A stretch of 64,000 nt of DNA from Sporolactobacillus sp. CQH2019 (GTDB lineage Bacteria > Bacillota > Bacilli > Bacillales > Sporolactobacillaceae), in the NCBI RefSeq assembly GCF_028765345.1, contig NZ_JARAJZ010000007.1, forward strand, positions 62,001-126,000. The letters run 5' to 3'. A model generated the notes under the pieces. The model was not told the DNA's origin. It made no database searches and was given only the letters and a program-made list of their open reading frames with translations. Below, one piece after another: positions 43,480 to 53,966 of this stretch. The position numbers were made by a program, and so were the translations under genes. Every line of letters begins with the position of its first letter. Within the stretch, counting starts at the first letter, position 1.

Positions 43480-45186
43480 TTGACTTGGCTGGGAATCATA
43501 CAAATTCTGCTGGTGCTTGGGCTTATACTCCTAATCGCCGTTCCATTAGGCGGTTACATTTACAAGATGTTCACGGACCGGCGCAGCAGGCTGGAAGTTG
43601 TCTATGCGCCCTGTGAAAAACTGATCTACAGGTTGTCGGGGATTAAGCCTGCCGTAGAAATGAATTGGAAGAGCTACTTAAAAGCTTTGCTCCTCGTTAA
43701 CTTTGTAATGGTCATTTTTGTTTACCTGATTCTGAGGCTGCAGCAATGGCTGCCGCTTAACCCCGATCATCAGGCTGCCGTACCTTGGGACCTGGCTTTT
43801 AATACGGCCGCTTCGTTTATTACCAATACGAACTGGCAGAACTACGGCGGCGAATCGACGCTCTCCTATCTGAGCCAGACGATGGCGATCACGTATTTGC
43901 AATTTACGGCGGCGGCCACCGGGCTTGTTGCCGTGATTGCGTTTTTGCGCGGACTCGTCGGCAACAGAGGAAAGTCGTTCGGCAATTTCTGGGTCGACTT
44001 TGTCAAAGTGCATACACGGCTGCTCCTGCCGCTTGCCTTTATCCTGGCGATCGTCTTTGTCGGCCTTGGCCTGCCGCAGACGTTCAGCGGCGCCCAGACG
44101 GCGCACACACTGCAGGGCGCGGTCCAGACGATTTCCCGCGGACCGGTTGCCTCACTCGAAGCAATCAAGCAACTGGGAACAAACGGCGGCGGTTTTTTTA
44201 ACGCCAATTCGGCTCACCCGTTCGAAAATCCAAATACAATCACCAATATTCTTGAGATTTTAGCCATGGCTGTAATTCCGACCGCATTGCTTTTTACATT
44301 CGGCCGTTTTTTGAAAAAGCGGCGTCAGGCCTTTATTCTTTACGCCTGCCTCGTCGGGATGCTCTTCCTTGGGGTCCTGCTCGTTTATTGGAGCGAGACG
44401 GCCGGCAACCCGATTCTGCACAAGCTGCTCGGGATTTCGAATGTCTCGATGGAAGGAAAGGAAGTGCGTTTCGGGCTGCCGCTTGACAGCCTATTCGCCG
44501 GTGCGACGACCGCATTCACAACCGGTGCTGTCAATATGATGCATGACAGCCTGACGCCGCTCGGCGGATTCGTCCCGATGCTGTTCATGATGCTGAACAT
44601 GGTCTTCGGCGGGAAAGGGGTCGGCCTGCTGAATATTATCATGTACCTGATCATTACCGTATTCATCTGCGGCCTGATGGTCGGTCGGACACCGGAAATT
44701 TTCGGCAAGAAGATCGAAGCGCGGGAAATCAAGCTGGCGACACTGGCCCTGCTGGTCCACCCCTTCCTCATTCTGTTTGCGAGCGCTATTGCGCTGGTGA
44801 CAAAAACCGGTGCGGCGAGTATTGCCAATCCGGGTCTGCATGGTTTTTCGGAGGTTCTTTATGCCTTCAGCTCGGCGGCGGCGAATAACGGCTCGGCTTT
44901 CGGCGGGCTGAGCGGAAACACACCCTTTTATAACATCATGCTTGGCCTTGTGATGCTCTTAGGACGCTATATAAGCATCGCTGCCATGTTTGCGATTGCC
45001 GGTTCATTGATACGAAAACCGGTCGTCCCGGAATCGGCGGGCACACTGAGAACGGACACCTTTGCATTCGGCGGTGTCTTCGTGGCCGTTGCCCTGATCG
45101 TCGGTGCCTTGACGTTCTTTCCGGCCCTTGCTCTCGGACCCATTGCCGAGCACTTACAGATGTGGTCCGGAATGCTGAGTAAGTAG
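43480..45186 (+). CDS. kdpA: Potassium-transporting ATPase, K+-binding channel subunit
   Basis: A 568-residue membrane subunit that selects and binds K+ with high affinity. The four pore-loop regions are visible: TNTNWQNYGGES, GTNGGGFFNANSAHPFENP, TTAFTTGAVNMM and ANNGSAFGGL. Length matches the family (about 557). The TTG start follows AAGGAGAGG. It lies in the order F-A-B-C and is expected to be induced at low K+ by the downstream two-component system. Confidence 0.97.
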   Translation: MTWLGIIQILLVLGLILLIAVPLGGYIYKMFTDRRSRLEVVYAPCEKLIYRLSGIKPAVEMNWKSYLKALLLVNFVMVIFVYLILRLQQWLPLNPDHQAAVPWDLAFNTAASFITNTNWQNYGGESTLSYLSQTMAITYLQFTAAATGLVAVIAFLRGLVGNRGKSFGNFWVDFVKVHTRLLLPLAFILAIVFVGLGLPQTFSGAQTAHTLQGAVQTISRGPVASLEAIKQLGTNGGGFFNANSAHPFENPNTITNILEILAMAVIPTALLFTFGRFLKKRRQAFILYACLVGMLFLGVLLVYWSETAGNPILHKLLGISNVSMEGKEVRFGLPLDSLFAGATTAFTTGAVNMMHDSLTPLGGFVPMLFMMLNMVFGGKGVGLLNIIMYLIITVFICGLMVGRTPEIFGKKIEAREIKLATLALLVHPFLILFASAIALVTKTGAASIANPGLHGFSEVLYAFSSAAANNGSAFGGLSGNTPFYNIMLGLVMLLGRYISIAAMFAIAGSLIRKPVVPESAGTLRTDTFAFGGVFVAVALIVGALTFFPALALGPIAEHLQMWSGMLSK

Positions 45187-45225
45187 CTGTGATGAATAGG
45201 AACGAATAGGGAGGAGTCCTAACGA

Positions 45226-47277
45226 ATGTCAAACAAAAATCAATCGATTAATAAAGGCATTTTTAAGATGGCAGTTGTCGATTCATTTAAAAAACTTGAT
45301 CCGCGCGTGATGGTTAAAAATCCTGTCATGTCCGTTGTTGAAATCGGTTTTGTCGTAACCTTGCTGCTCAGTTTCGTCCCCAATCTTTTCGGCGGCCATT
45401 ACGGTGCAGCGCAGATTCCGTTTAATGCCGTTATCAGTTTCATTTTGCTAATCACCGTCTTATTCGGGAATTTTGCCGAAGCAATTGCGGAGGGGCGCGG
45501 GAAGGCGCAGGCAGAATCGCTGCGCCGGACCAAGACGGATCTGACGGCCCAGCGGCGGCGCCCGGACGGTACTTATGAAAGCGTCCCGGCCTCGACGCTG
45601 CGCAAGGGCGACGTCATCCGCGTCCTGGCCGGAGAAATGATACCGGCTGACGGCGAGGTTAAAGAGGGGATCGGAAGTGTGGACGAATCGGCAATCACAG
45701 GCGAATCGGCTCCGGTCATCCGCGGCGCGGGCGGCGATTTCAGTTCGGTGACCGGAGGAACGAAATTGCTGTCCGACCAATTGGTAATTGAAGTGGCGGT
45801 CAATCCCGGGGAATCCTTCCTTGATAAAATGATCGGGCTGGTCGAGGGTGCAACCCGGCAGAAGACGCCGAATGAAATCGCATTGACCGTTCTGCTTGCC
45901 GGTCTGACTTTAATCTTCCTGATTGTCGTCATAACGCTGAGTCCGTTTGCTAATTTTGTTAAGGGCTCCATTGACACTGTGTCATTGATTGCTCTGCTTG
46001 TCTGCCTGATTCCGACGACGATCGGCGCGCTGCTTTCGGCAATCGGCATTGCCGGAATGGACCGGATCATCCGCTTCAATGTCGTGGCCAAATCAGGCAA
46101 AGCCGTTGAAGCGGCCGGTGATGTGAATACGCTGATTCTTGATAAAACCGGTACGATTACGATCGGCAACCGGCTGGCGAGCGATTTTATTCCTGTCGGT
46201 TCCCACAATTTAAAAGAACTAGTCAATGTGGCCGTCCTTTCGTCATTGTTTGACGAAACGCCGGAAGGACGGTCGGTTGTCGATCTGGCCAAGAAAAACG
46301 ATGTCGGCCTGCTGCGCGAAGATTATAACGATGCCGAGAATGTCGCATTCAGTGCGGATACACGCATGAGCGGTCTGAATCTGCCCGATGGAACCGTGGT
46401 CCGCAAAGGGGCGGTTGACGCGATCAAACAATATGTCAAAAATAAAGGCGGCCGCATCCCGGAAGATCTTGATGCGAAAACGGAACAGATTGCTAAAGAA
46501 GGCGGGACGCCGCTCGCCGTTATTAAAAACCAGGAAGTTTTCGGCCTGATTTATCTGAAAGACATTATTAAGCCGGGCATGCGCCAGCGCTTTGAAGAAT
46601 TGCGGAAGATGGGGATCAAAACGGTGATGTGTACGGGCGATAATCCATTGACCGCCGCAACGATTGCTCTCGAAGCAGGTGTCGATGATTTTATCGCAGA
46701 AGCGAAGCCGGAAGACAAGATGCGCCTGATTAAGCAGGAACAGAGCCAGGGAAAATTGGTGGCGATGTCCGGAGACGGGACAAACGATGCGCCCGCTCTT
46801 GCGCAGGCGGACGTCGGCCTGGCGATGAATACCGGCACGACGGCTGCCAAAGAAGCCGGCAATATGGTCGATCTCGATTCCGATCCGACGAAGCTGATTG
46901 AAGTCGTTTCGATCGGGAAACAGCTGCTCATCACCCGGGGCAACATTACGACATTTTCGATCGCCAACGACGTTGCCAAGTATTTTGCCATTCTTCCGGC
47001 CATGTTCGCGACCATCCTCCCGCAGCTGCAGGTTTTGAATATCATGGGATTGACAAGCCCGAAAAGCGCGATCCTGTCGGCTATCATTTTTAACGCTTTA
47101 ATTATTCCGGCGCTGATTCCGCTGGCCATGAAGGGCAGCAAATACAAGCCGATCGGCGCCACCGCCTTGTTGATGAGAAACCTGATGATCTACGGCGTCG
47201 GCGGCATCATTGCTCCGTTTCTAGGCATTAAGCTGATCGACATCATAATCACTGCTTTGGGAATAGCAAACATTTAG
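45226..47277 (+). CDS. kdpB: Potassium-transporting P-type ATPase subunit B
   Basis: 683 residues, the P-type ATPase that powers KdpFABC. The actuator TGES is in ITGESAPV, the phosphorylated Asp in [10 protein letters not shown], the nucleotide domain follows, and the hinge has [27 protein letters not shown] is the TGDN motif. GGGAGGAG precedes the ATG. Confidence 0.98.
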   Translation: MSNKNQSINKGIFKMAVVDSFKKLDPRVMVKNPVMSVVEIGFVVTLLLSFVPNLFGGHYGAAQIPFNAVISFILLITVLFGNFAEAIAEGRGKAQAESLRRTKTDLTAQRRRPDGTYESVPASTLRKGDVIRVLAGEMIPADGEVKEGIGSVDESAITGESAPVIRGAGGDFSSVTGGTKLLSDQLVIEVAVNPGESFLDKMIGLVEGATRQKTPNEIALTVLLAGLTLIFLIVVITLSPFANFVKGSIDTVSLIALLVCLIPTTIGALLSAIGIAGMDRIIRFNVVAKSGKAVEAAGDVNTLILDKTGTITIGNRLASDFIPVGSHNLKELVNVAVLSSLFDETPEGRSVVDLAKKNDVGLLREDYNDAENVAFSADTRMSGLNLPDGTVVRKGAVDAIKQYVKNKGGRIPEDLDAKTEQIAKEGGTPLAVIKNQEVFGLIYLKDIIKPGMRQRFEELRKMGIKTVMCTGDNPLTAATIALEAGVDDFIAEAKPEDKMRLIKQEQSQGKLVAMSGDGTNDAPALAQADVGLAMNTGTTAAKEAGNMVDLDSDPTKLIEVVSIGKQLLITRGNITTFSIANDVAKYFAILPAMFATILPQLQVLNIMGLTSPKSAILSAIIFNALIIPALIPLAMKGSKYKPIGATALLMRNLMIYGVGGIIAPFLGIKLIDIIITALGIANI

Positions 47278-47289
47278 GAGGGTACACGG

Positions 47290-47859
47290 ATGACAAATGT
47301 CTGGCGTTCCATCAGAGTCACCGTCGTTTTCGCAGTTTTATTAGGCTTGATCTATCCGCTTGTTATCGGTCTGATCGGTAATTTACTGTTTCCCTATCAG
47401 GCACAGGGGAGTATGGAGAAGCACAACGGAACCATTGTCGGCTCCCGATTAATTGCTCAGTCGTTTACCAGTGCGCGTTATTTTCATTCGAGGCCGTCGG
47501 CGGTTGACTATGCCGCCAATGGTTCGGCGGGATCGAATCTCGGTCCGACCAATCCGGCTCTGATTAAAGAGATCGGCGGGAATATCGCGCTTGTGAAGAA
47601 GCAGGACGGCGCACCGGCGAGTCAGTCGATACCGGCGGATATGGTTGAAACCTCCGGGTCCGGCCTTGATCCGGATATCTCGATCGAAAATGCCCGGCTG
47701 CAAATCCCGCGTATAGCAAAAGCGACCGGGTTGAGTGAAAAATATTTGCAGGATCTCGTTTCAAAAGGGACCAATAATCGGTTTCTGGGGATTTTCGGAG
47801 AGCCGGCCGTGAATGTGCTCGATCTGAATCTGGCGCTTCAGACGAAGCTGGGCCGGTAA
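47290..47859 (+). CDS. kdpC: Potassium-transporting ATPase subunit C
   Basis: 189 residues with one N-terminal helix (VFAVLLGLIYPLVIGLI) and an external domain containing IAQSFTSARYFHSRPSA and ETSGSGLDPDIS, both standard KdpC motifs. It assists ATP and K+ handling by KdpAB. Starts 12 bp after kdpB with AGGAGGG. Confidence 0.97.
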   Translation: MTNVWRSIRVTVVFAVLLGLIYPLVIGLIGNLLFPYQAQGSMEKHNGTIVGSRLIAQSFTSARYFHSRPSAVDYAANGSAGSNLGPTNPALIKEIGGNIALVKKQDGAPASQSIPADMVETSGSGLDPDISIENARLQIPRIAKATGLSEKYLQDLVSKGTNNRFLGIFGEPAVNVLDLNLALQTKLGR

Positions 47860-47961
47860 GCGAACGTGATCCCTATTCTCCTGGGAAATCGTTCGGGAAC
47901 CCTGCCCTTTTCCGATGTCCTTCCAATCCGATCCTCCGGAAATGATGAGGAGTGAGCGTAC

Positions 47962-50250
47962 GTGGAGAAGAATCCGGAACAGCTGGATGAAAAGAGCCTT
48001 GAAGAAAATCATTCGGTTAAGCGAAAAGGAAATTTAAAAATCATTATCGGGGCGGCTGCCGGTTCGGGGAAAACCTATAAACTGCTGAAAGAGGCCAATG
48101 ACCTTTTGCGGAAAGGGACGGATGTTGTCGTCGGTTTCGTCGAGCTCCATCACCGGAAAGAAACGGCGGAACAGATAGGCGATCTGGAAATTATCGCGCG
48201 TAAAAAAGTGACATTCCAGAAGCGGCTGTTCGAAGAGATGGATGTCGACGCCATTATTGAACGGCGGCCGGCCGCCGTTGTTGTCGATGAATTGGCCCAC
48301 ACGAATCTGACGGGTTCACGGTTTTCCAAGCGGTACATGGATGTCGAATATATTCTGGAACACGGCATCGATGTCCTGACGACGGTTAATGTTCAGCATC
48401 TTGAAGGCACCTATCGCGAAGCGGAAAAAATAACGGGAGTCGAAGTCCGGGAAATTGTTCCCCAGTCTTTGATCGAAAGCGCCGACGAAATCGAAGTGAT
48501 CGATGTACCGCCGGAAACACTGCGGCAGAGAATGAGAGACGGAAATATTTTTCGCAAAGGGATGGTTAATCAGGCGCTGAATCACTTTTTCAAGAAAGAG
48601 AATCTGTCTGCGCTGCGCGAGCTGACGTTACGTGTCGTTGCCGATACCGTCGACAATCAATTTCAGAGATCGTTTGAGCGCCGGAACATACCGGGACCGG
48701 TCGGCGCCAAAGAAGTGATTCTCGTCTGTACAAGTTTTCTGGCGCGTTCGGCGGTCCTGATCAGAAAGGGCTACCGGATGGCCCGAAGAATGAAGGCCGA
48801 TCTGTTTATTCTGACCATCCTGGAAATGCCCGAGGAGGATTTATCTAAAAAAAATAAAGATAGAATTAACAAACTCAGAAGCCTGGCGGACTTCTGCCGG
48901 GCCAGGTACCTTGTCGAACAGCGCGGCGGCCGGGCACTCGGCAAGGTCGTGATGGACGTTGCCGGCCGCCTCGGCGTGACACAGATTGTCGTCGGCCAGA
49001 CCCATTCTACGCGAAGCTGGAGATTCTGGGACTCCAATCCGGTTAAGTATTTATTGCTGAATATGAAATACGCCGATCTTCATATCATCGGCTGGAAAGA
49101 AGGGGGCAGGCCCTATCTATTCAGGGATGCGACCCGCCCGATTCAGCAGACCGGCCTTTCACACGATCGGAAAAACCGCCGGGGACGGCTGACGATTTAT
49201 ATCGGTTCGGCACCGGGTGTCGGAAAGACCTATAAAATGCTGCAGGATGCCAATGAGCGGCTGTTAAAAGGTGCAGATATCGTGATCGGGCTGATTGAAA
49301 CCCACGGAAGAAAAGAAACGGCCGATCAGACCGGCCGTCTGGAACAGCTTCCGCAGCGGGTGGTTGATTATAACGGGCGCCGCTATAAGGAGCTGGATAC
49401 CGAAGCAATCATCCGCCGCCATCCGAAAATTGTCCTGATTGATGAGCTGGCCCATACGAATGTTCCCGGCAGCGAGAGAGAGAAAAGGTATCAGGATATC
49501 CTGTATATTCTGGAACACGGTATCGATGTGGTGACGGCCGTCAATATTCAGCATCTCGAAAGCCTGCGCGACACAGTGGAACATATTACCGGCATAAAAG
49601 TCAAAGAACGCGTCCCCGACTGGTTTATCGATCAGGCGGAAGAAATCAGGCTGATGGATGTTACTCCCGAACTGCTTCAGCTTCGGCTGGCACAAGGCAA
49701 AGTTTATGCAAAAGATAAGATCGACTATGCGACGGATCACTTTTTCCGCCTGGGAAACTTATCGGTCCTTCGCGAACTGGCTCTGTTTGAAGTTGCCGAC
49801 AATGTCGATCAGAGTCTGGACCGGCAGCGCGGCCTTGGGAAAATCCCCCGGATTCTTACCTGCGTCAACTACCGGCCCCATTCGGAGAAATTGATCCGAA
49901 GAGGCTGGCGCATTGCCGACCGTTACCACGCAGAACTGTATGTCCTTGCGGTCGTATCGGATGAACCTTTGCTGGAAAAAGAAAAACGGGATCTGGAGAC
50001 CATGAAGCAGCTCAGCGAACAGCTTCAGGCAACGTTTCTCAGCAAAGAAGCACCTGAAAACCGGGTGGGAGAAACGATTGTAAAAACGGCCGCAGAACTG
50101 CAAGCGGAACAAATCGTTCTCGGCCAGCCGCTTCCCGTCCGCCGTTTTCTTGATAAGTTTAAACGCAATCCGGTGGTTTATGTCCTGCTGCACGCGGAGT
50201 TTGTCAATCTGCACGTCGTCGCCAATTCAAGAGGTAATGATCATGAATAG
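47962..50250 (+). CDS. Tandem-duplicated KdpD sensor protein without kinase domain
   Basis: 762 residues made of two KdpD N-terminal units. Unit one: P-loop GAAAGSGKT (30-38), DELAHTN (109-115) and a universal-stress-like domain (about 245-385). Unit two: P-loop GSAPGVGKT (415-423), DELAHTNVPGS and another stress-like domain to the C-terminus. There are no membrane helices, GAF or histidine kinase domains. In KdpD these units sense ATP, c-di-AMP or K+ status and control the kinase. The GTG start follows GAGGAG. It overlaps the next gene by 8 bp. Confidence 0.9.
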   Translation: MEKNPEQLDEKSLEENHSVKRKGNLKIIIGAAAGSGKTYKLLKEANDLLRKGTDVVVGFVELHHRKETAEQIGDLEIIARKKVTFQKRLFEEMDVDAIIERRPAAVVVDELAHTNLTGSRFSKRYMDVEYILEHGIDVLTTVNVQHLEGTYREAEKITGVEVREIVPQSLIESADEIEVIDVPPETLRQRMRDGNIFRKGMVNQALNHFFKKENLSALRELTLRVVADTVDNQFQRSFERRNIPGPVGAKEVILVCTSFLARSAVLIRKGYRMARRMKADLFILTILEMPEEDLSKKNKDRINKLRSLADFCRARYLVEQRGGRALGKVVMDVAGRLGVTQIVVGQTHSTRSWRFWDSNPVKYLLLNMKYADLHIIGWKEGGRPYLFRDATRPIQQTGLSHDRKNRRGRLTIYIGSAPGVGKTYKMLQDANERLLKGADIVIGLIETHGRKETADQTGRLEQLPQRVVDYNGRRYKELDTEAIIRRHPKIVLIDELAHTNVPGSEREKRYQDILYILEHGIDVVTAVNIQHLESLRDTVEHITGIKVKERVPDWFIDQAEEIRLMDVTPELLQLRLAQGKVYAKDKIDYATDHFFRLGNLSVLRELALFEVADNVDQSLDRQRGLGKIPRILTCVNYRPHSEKLIRRGWRIADRYHAELYVLAVVSDEPLLEKEKRDLETMKQLSEQLQATFLSKEAPENRVGETIVKTAAELQAEQIVLGQPLPVRRFLDKFKRNPVVYVLLHAEFVNLHVVANSRGNDHE

Positions 50251-50767
50251 AAATTTTAAACGTCTTTATTTCGGAACAGGCCAAGACTATCTGGATATTT
50301 TTTCTTTGCATTATCGCTGGTTCGGGGCCGCCTGGACAGTCGATGCGGAAGAGATTATCGTTACGAGTTATGCTTTTGCGGATAATGAAAAGGCAGTAAG
50401 AACAAAGATCCGGAACGGAGCGCCTGCCCGGCGGGACGACGCCCACCTGCAGGAGATCTATGCATTCATTAGAAAGACGCAAAAAGATGAGGACTGGGGC
50501 AAACGGTCGCGGCTCCGCCTTTTCGGCGTCCGGGAATCGCCCTGGAAAAAAATGAAGCCCGGCTGGTATGTTGTCCGTTCAAGAAAACACTACCCGCTCT
50601 ATATATCGGCCGTCCACGTTAAAAGATTCTCAACCTGGCTCGTTCACACGGCTGTGTGTGAAAATCGAGAGGATGTTGCCGATTTTATTCAAAAGGTAAA
50701 CCAGTCACATCGTATTAAATTACTGGAGGCCTTTCCAAAGAACGATCAAAATGATAGCATAAATTAA
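50243..50767 (+). CDS. Unknown protein encoded between the two KdpD parts
   Basis: 174 residues, soluble, basic and rich in Arg, Lys and aromatic residues (YLDIFSLHYRWFGAAW, RSRKHYPLYISAVHV). No family recognised. The ATG overlaps the stop of the duplicated sensor gene, with GAGG upstream, so they are translationally coupled. It follows two sensor units and precedes the kinase, so it may link or modulate them (inference). Confidence 0.75.
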   Translation: MNRNFKRLYFGTGQDYLDIFSLHYRWFGAAWTVDAEEIIVTSYAFADNEKAVRTKIRNGAPARRDDAHLQEIYAFIRKTQKDEDWGKRSRLRLFGVRESPWKKMKPGWYVVRSRKHYPLYISAVHVKRFSTWLVHTAVCENREDVADFIQKVNQSHRIKLLEAFPKNDQNDSIN

Positions 50768-50877
50768 ACAAGCGGCAAGGGAAAGAAATTGAAAACATCA
50801 GGGGACTGATGTTTCTTCTTTTTTGAGGGATTTCGAGACAGACAGTCGGCTTCCGATCAATACGAGGGAGGAAAACG

Positions 50878-52902
50878 GTGAAAATGGCTCAAAAAAGGCG
50901 GCAGTCGGGGAATGCACGAATCGATAAAGAAACGAAGGCAGGTGAAGAACAAATGGAAGGCCGAAATACGGCCGGGGGGAAAATGATGGTTTGCGTCAGC
51001 GGCAGTCCTTTTTCCAGAGAATTGATCCGGTCGGCGCGGCAGATGGCCGTTGATTTAAAAATAAAGTGGATCGCCCTGTATATAGATACCCCGCAAAGGG
51101 TGCCGAAAACAATGAAGGATCGTATGGAAATATCCAGGAATCTACGGACCGCCGAGAACCTGGGCGCCGAAACGTTTACAGTTTCCGGAACCCGAATATC
51201 CGACGAAATTATCTCTTTTGCGAGGAAACACGATGTCCGGCATATTGTGATCGGCAAACCGAAATATTCGAGAATCATGGAATGGGTGCGTCCTTCTGTC
51301 GTTGATCAAGTCATTCGAAAAGGAGAGGACATAACGTTCCATGTGATCCCGGGACGGCGGGAAAGCCGGACAGACTCGATCAATTATATCTTTCCGGAGC
51401 ATTCCGCTGAATGGACACCCTATTTGATTTTAACGGGCATGATCATCGTGCTGACTTTGCTGCTGCGGCTGATCGGATCGGCCAATGATCTCGTCAACGT
51501 CGCTCTTTTATTTTTATTGCCCGTTCTGGTAGGATCCACGCGATGGGGCATGGGGCCGGGAGTTTATGCTTCATTGGTCAGCATGCTTTCTTTTGATTTT
51601 TTCTTCGTCCCGCCTGTTCAGAGCTTTACGGTCGCGGACCTGCGTTATCTGCTTTCATTTGCCGTCTTCCTGATTGTTGCGATGCTGACGGCAAGCTTAT
51701 CGTCGAAATTGAGAAATCAGCTGAAAGAAGCCAGGGAAAATGAAAAAATGACTCTGACTCTGTATACACTGAGCCGTGAGATGACGGTTGTCGATGAATT
51801 GAAATCGACGCTTCATCGCATCGTTTTGCAGATAGCGGATAAGATCGGTTTTCAGGCGGCCATCTATTTACCCGATAAAAGCGATGAACTGGACATGGCG
51901 GCCTGTTCGGACACGGCCGACTGGGCAAAGCTGAAAGGGAGCGATTTCATCGCCAAGTGGGTGTACCGCCATGGGGAAATGGCCGGCCGCGGCACACAAA
52001 CGCTGGGCGAATCTTCCGGCTTATTTTTACCGCTGCGGACGGAAGACCAGGTCCACGGTGTTTTTGTGATTCATTACGGAGATTTTCCCTTCCCCGGTTC
52101 TTCGCTGGAACACAAAAAAATGGTCGAAGCAATCGCCGATCTGGTTGCGACGGCCGTTGCGCGCATTAAACTGCAGGAGGAGGCGAAGAAAGCGCAGCTG
52201 GCCGCAGAGTCGGAGAAGCTGCGCACCATTCTTCTCGATTCGATTTCTCATGAGCTGCGGACGCCGCTTTCAACTATCACCGGCTCGGTCACGGCTCTGT
52301 CCGATCCGGATGAAGTTTTCACTCCGGAGGACAGACGGGAGCTGCTGGCGACGATACGCCAGGGCGCCGCGAGAATGAACCGGCTGATTACAAATTTACT
52401 CGGCATGGTCCGTCTGGAAAGCGGTATGCTTCATTTAAACCGCCATTGGTGCGACCTGGAAGATATCATAGGCGTTTCAATCCGGCAGATCGAAGATTCT
52501 CTTGAAAATCGTGAATTGAAGGTGGAAATCAACGAATCGCTGCCGCCTGTGCAGGTTGATGAACTGTTAATTGAACAGATGCTGGTCAATATACTGAGCA
52601 ATGCAGTTAAATATTCTGCCGCCGACAGCCGGATCAGTCTTTCAGCCTATCAAAAAGGTGATACTATTGAAATTAGTGTTAAAGATCAGGGCATCGGCGT
52701 TCCGCTCAACGAGCTGGATCATATTTTTGATAAATTTTACCGGCTGAAAACGGATGCGCACGTCCCGGGGACCGGGCTCGGGTTAGCCATTGCCAGGGGA
52801 ATCATAAAGGCTCACGGCGGGAACATCCGGGCGAAGCAGAATCCTGATCGGGGCATCACCGTCTTCATCAGCCTTCCTGCGGAAGACGTCAATGAAAAAT
52901 GA
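50878..52902 (+). CDS. kdpD: KdpD-type sensor histidine kinase lacking the KdpD sensor unit
   Basis: 674 residues. One universal-stress-like domain (about 35-155) comes first, then DUF4118 with four helices (about 180-275; YLILTGMIIVLTLLLRLI is the first), a GAF domain, the HisKA box DSISHELRTPLS with His458, and an HATPase with NILSNAVKYS, DQGIGVP and GTGLGLAIARG. The ATP-binding KdpD unit normally at the front is missing and lies in the separate gene upstream. The GTG start follows GAGGGAGG; an ATG two codons on is an alternative. Confidence 0.93.
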   Translation: MKMAQKRRQSGNARIDKETKAGEEQMEGRNTAGGKMMVCVSGSPFSRELIRSARQMAVDLKIKWIALYIDTPQRVPKTMKDRMEISRNLRTAENLGAETFTVSGTRISDEIISFARKHDVRHIVIGKPKYSRIMEWVRPSVVDQVIRKGEDITFHVIPGRRESRTDSINYIFPEHSAEWTPYLILTGMIIVLTLLLRLIGSANDLVNVALLFLLPVLVGSTRWGMGPGVYASLVSMLSFDFFFVPPVQSFTVADLRYLLSFAVFLIVAMLTASLSSKLRNQLKEARENEKMTLTLYTLSREMTVVDELKSTLHRIVLQIADKIGFQAAIYLPDKSDELDMAACSDTADWAKLKGSDFIAKWVYRHGEMAGRGTQTLGESSGLFLPLRTEDQVHGVFVIHYGDFPFPGSSLEHKKMVEAIADLVATAVARIKLQEEAKKAQLAAESEKLRTILLDSISHELRTPLSTITGSVTALSDPDEVFTPEDRRELLATIRQGAARMNRLITNLLGMVRLESGMLHLNRHWCDLEDIIGVSIRQIEDSLENRELKVEINESLPPVQVDELLIEQMLVNILSNAVKYSAADSRISLSAYQKGDTIEISVKDQGIGVPLNELDHIFDKFYRLKTDAHVPGTGLGLAIARGIIKAHGGNIRAKQNPDRGITVFISLPAEDVNEK

Positions 52903-52935
52903 GGCGGGGACGATTGCAAACGGAGGTGTCGACTG

Positions 52936-53634
52936 TTGACGGACAGTTCAGGAGCAAGATTATTAATTATTGACGATGAAGCACAGATACGCAAATTATT
53001 GAGTGTCGCGCTGCGCGCCTACCATTTTGAAATTTTTGAAGCAGCAAACGGCGAGGAGGGCATCCGCCAGGCTTCGACAGTCCGTCCGGATCTCATCGTG
53101 CTCGATTTGGGATTGCCGGACGGCTCGGGTATCGGCGTATTAAAGACGATTCGTGAATGGTCGCAGATCCCCGTGATCATTCTGACGGTCAAAGAACGCG
53201 AAGAGGATAAGATTCTGGCTCTGGAAAGCGGAGCCGACGATTATGTAACCAAACCGTTCGGCATGGGCGAGCTTATTGCCAGGATCAAGGTCGCCTTAAG
53301 ACATACGGCTAAAACGGAAGAAAAACCGGTGCTCGATTTCGGACGCCTGGTGATCGATCTGTCCCGCCGGATGGTCTGGGTCGACAAGAAATCAGTCAAA
53401 TTCACGCCCACAGAATATGAGCTGCTCAGGCTGCTGGCCACACATGCCGGACGTGTCATGACACATCGCCAGCTGCTTAAGCAGGTCTGGGGCGGACAGC
53501 TGATCAATACCGACAGCAACTATCTTCGTGTCTACATCGGGCATATACGCAAGAAAATAGAAGAAAATCCGACAAAACCCAAAGTGATCATCACGGAACC
53601 GGGAGTCGGCTATCGATTTGTGGAAAACACATGA
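52936..53634 (+). CDS. kdpE: OmpR-family response regulator
   Basis: 232 residues: a receiver domain with the phosphorylated Asp57 (LIVLDLGLPDG), acidic D13-D14, Thr in ILTVKE and Lys in VTKPFG, then an OmpR winged helix (FTPTEYELLRLLATHAGRV, YLRVYIGHIRKKIE). It should activate the kdp operon. The TTG start follows GGAGGT; the gene lies 33 bp after the kinase. Confidence 0.96.
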   Translation: MTDSSGARLLIIDDEAQIRKLLSVALRAYHFEIFEAANGEEGIRQASTVRPDLIVLDLGLPDGSGIGVLKTIREWSQIPVIILTVKEREEDKILALESGADDYVTKPFGMGELIARIKVALRHTAKTEEKPVLDFGRLVIDLSRRMVWVDKKSVKFTPTEYELLRLLATHAGRVMTHRQLLKQVWGGQLINTDSNYLRVYIGHIRKKIEENPTKPKVIITEPGVGYRFVENT

Positions 53635-53798
53635 GGCAGATGAAAAATTAAAATCACGGGTATCGCCTCAACTCATATATCCAGTCGAAACAAGGCGTGA
53701 ATGCATTAGGTTTGCAGGGGCGGCAGTCTATTCCCCCGAATGTTCCTGCGGAGGCGATGTATTCCGCTGAAAAGGGAGCTATCCTGCGCGGACAGCGT

Positions 53799-53966
53799 CC
53801 GGGAGTTGATCGGTCATTATGCTGAATTTATCGGCCGTTGCCGGGAGTTGATCGGTCATTATGCTGGATTTATCGGTCGTTGCCGGGAGTTTATCGGTCA
53901 TTATGCCGGATTTATCGGTCGTTGTGCGTGATTGATCGGCCGTTTGGAGCAGTTTATCGGTCGCGG
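53799..53966 (-). repeat. Repeat array 5: 21-bp units, core GACCGATAA on the minus strand
   Basis: About eight units alternating TTGATCGGTCATTATGCTG and TTTATCGGTCGTTGCCGGGA, a 42-bp period. It lies 165 bp downstream of kdpE and is the shortest array. Confidence 0.9.
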
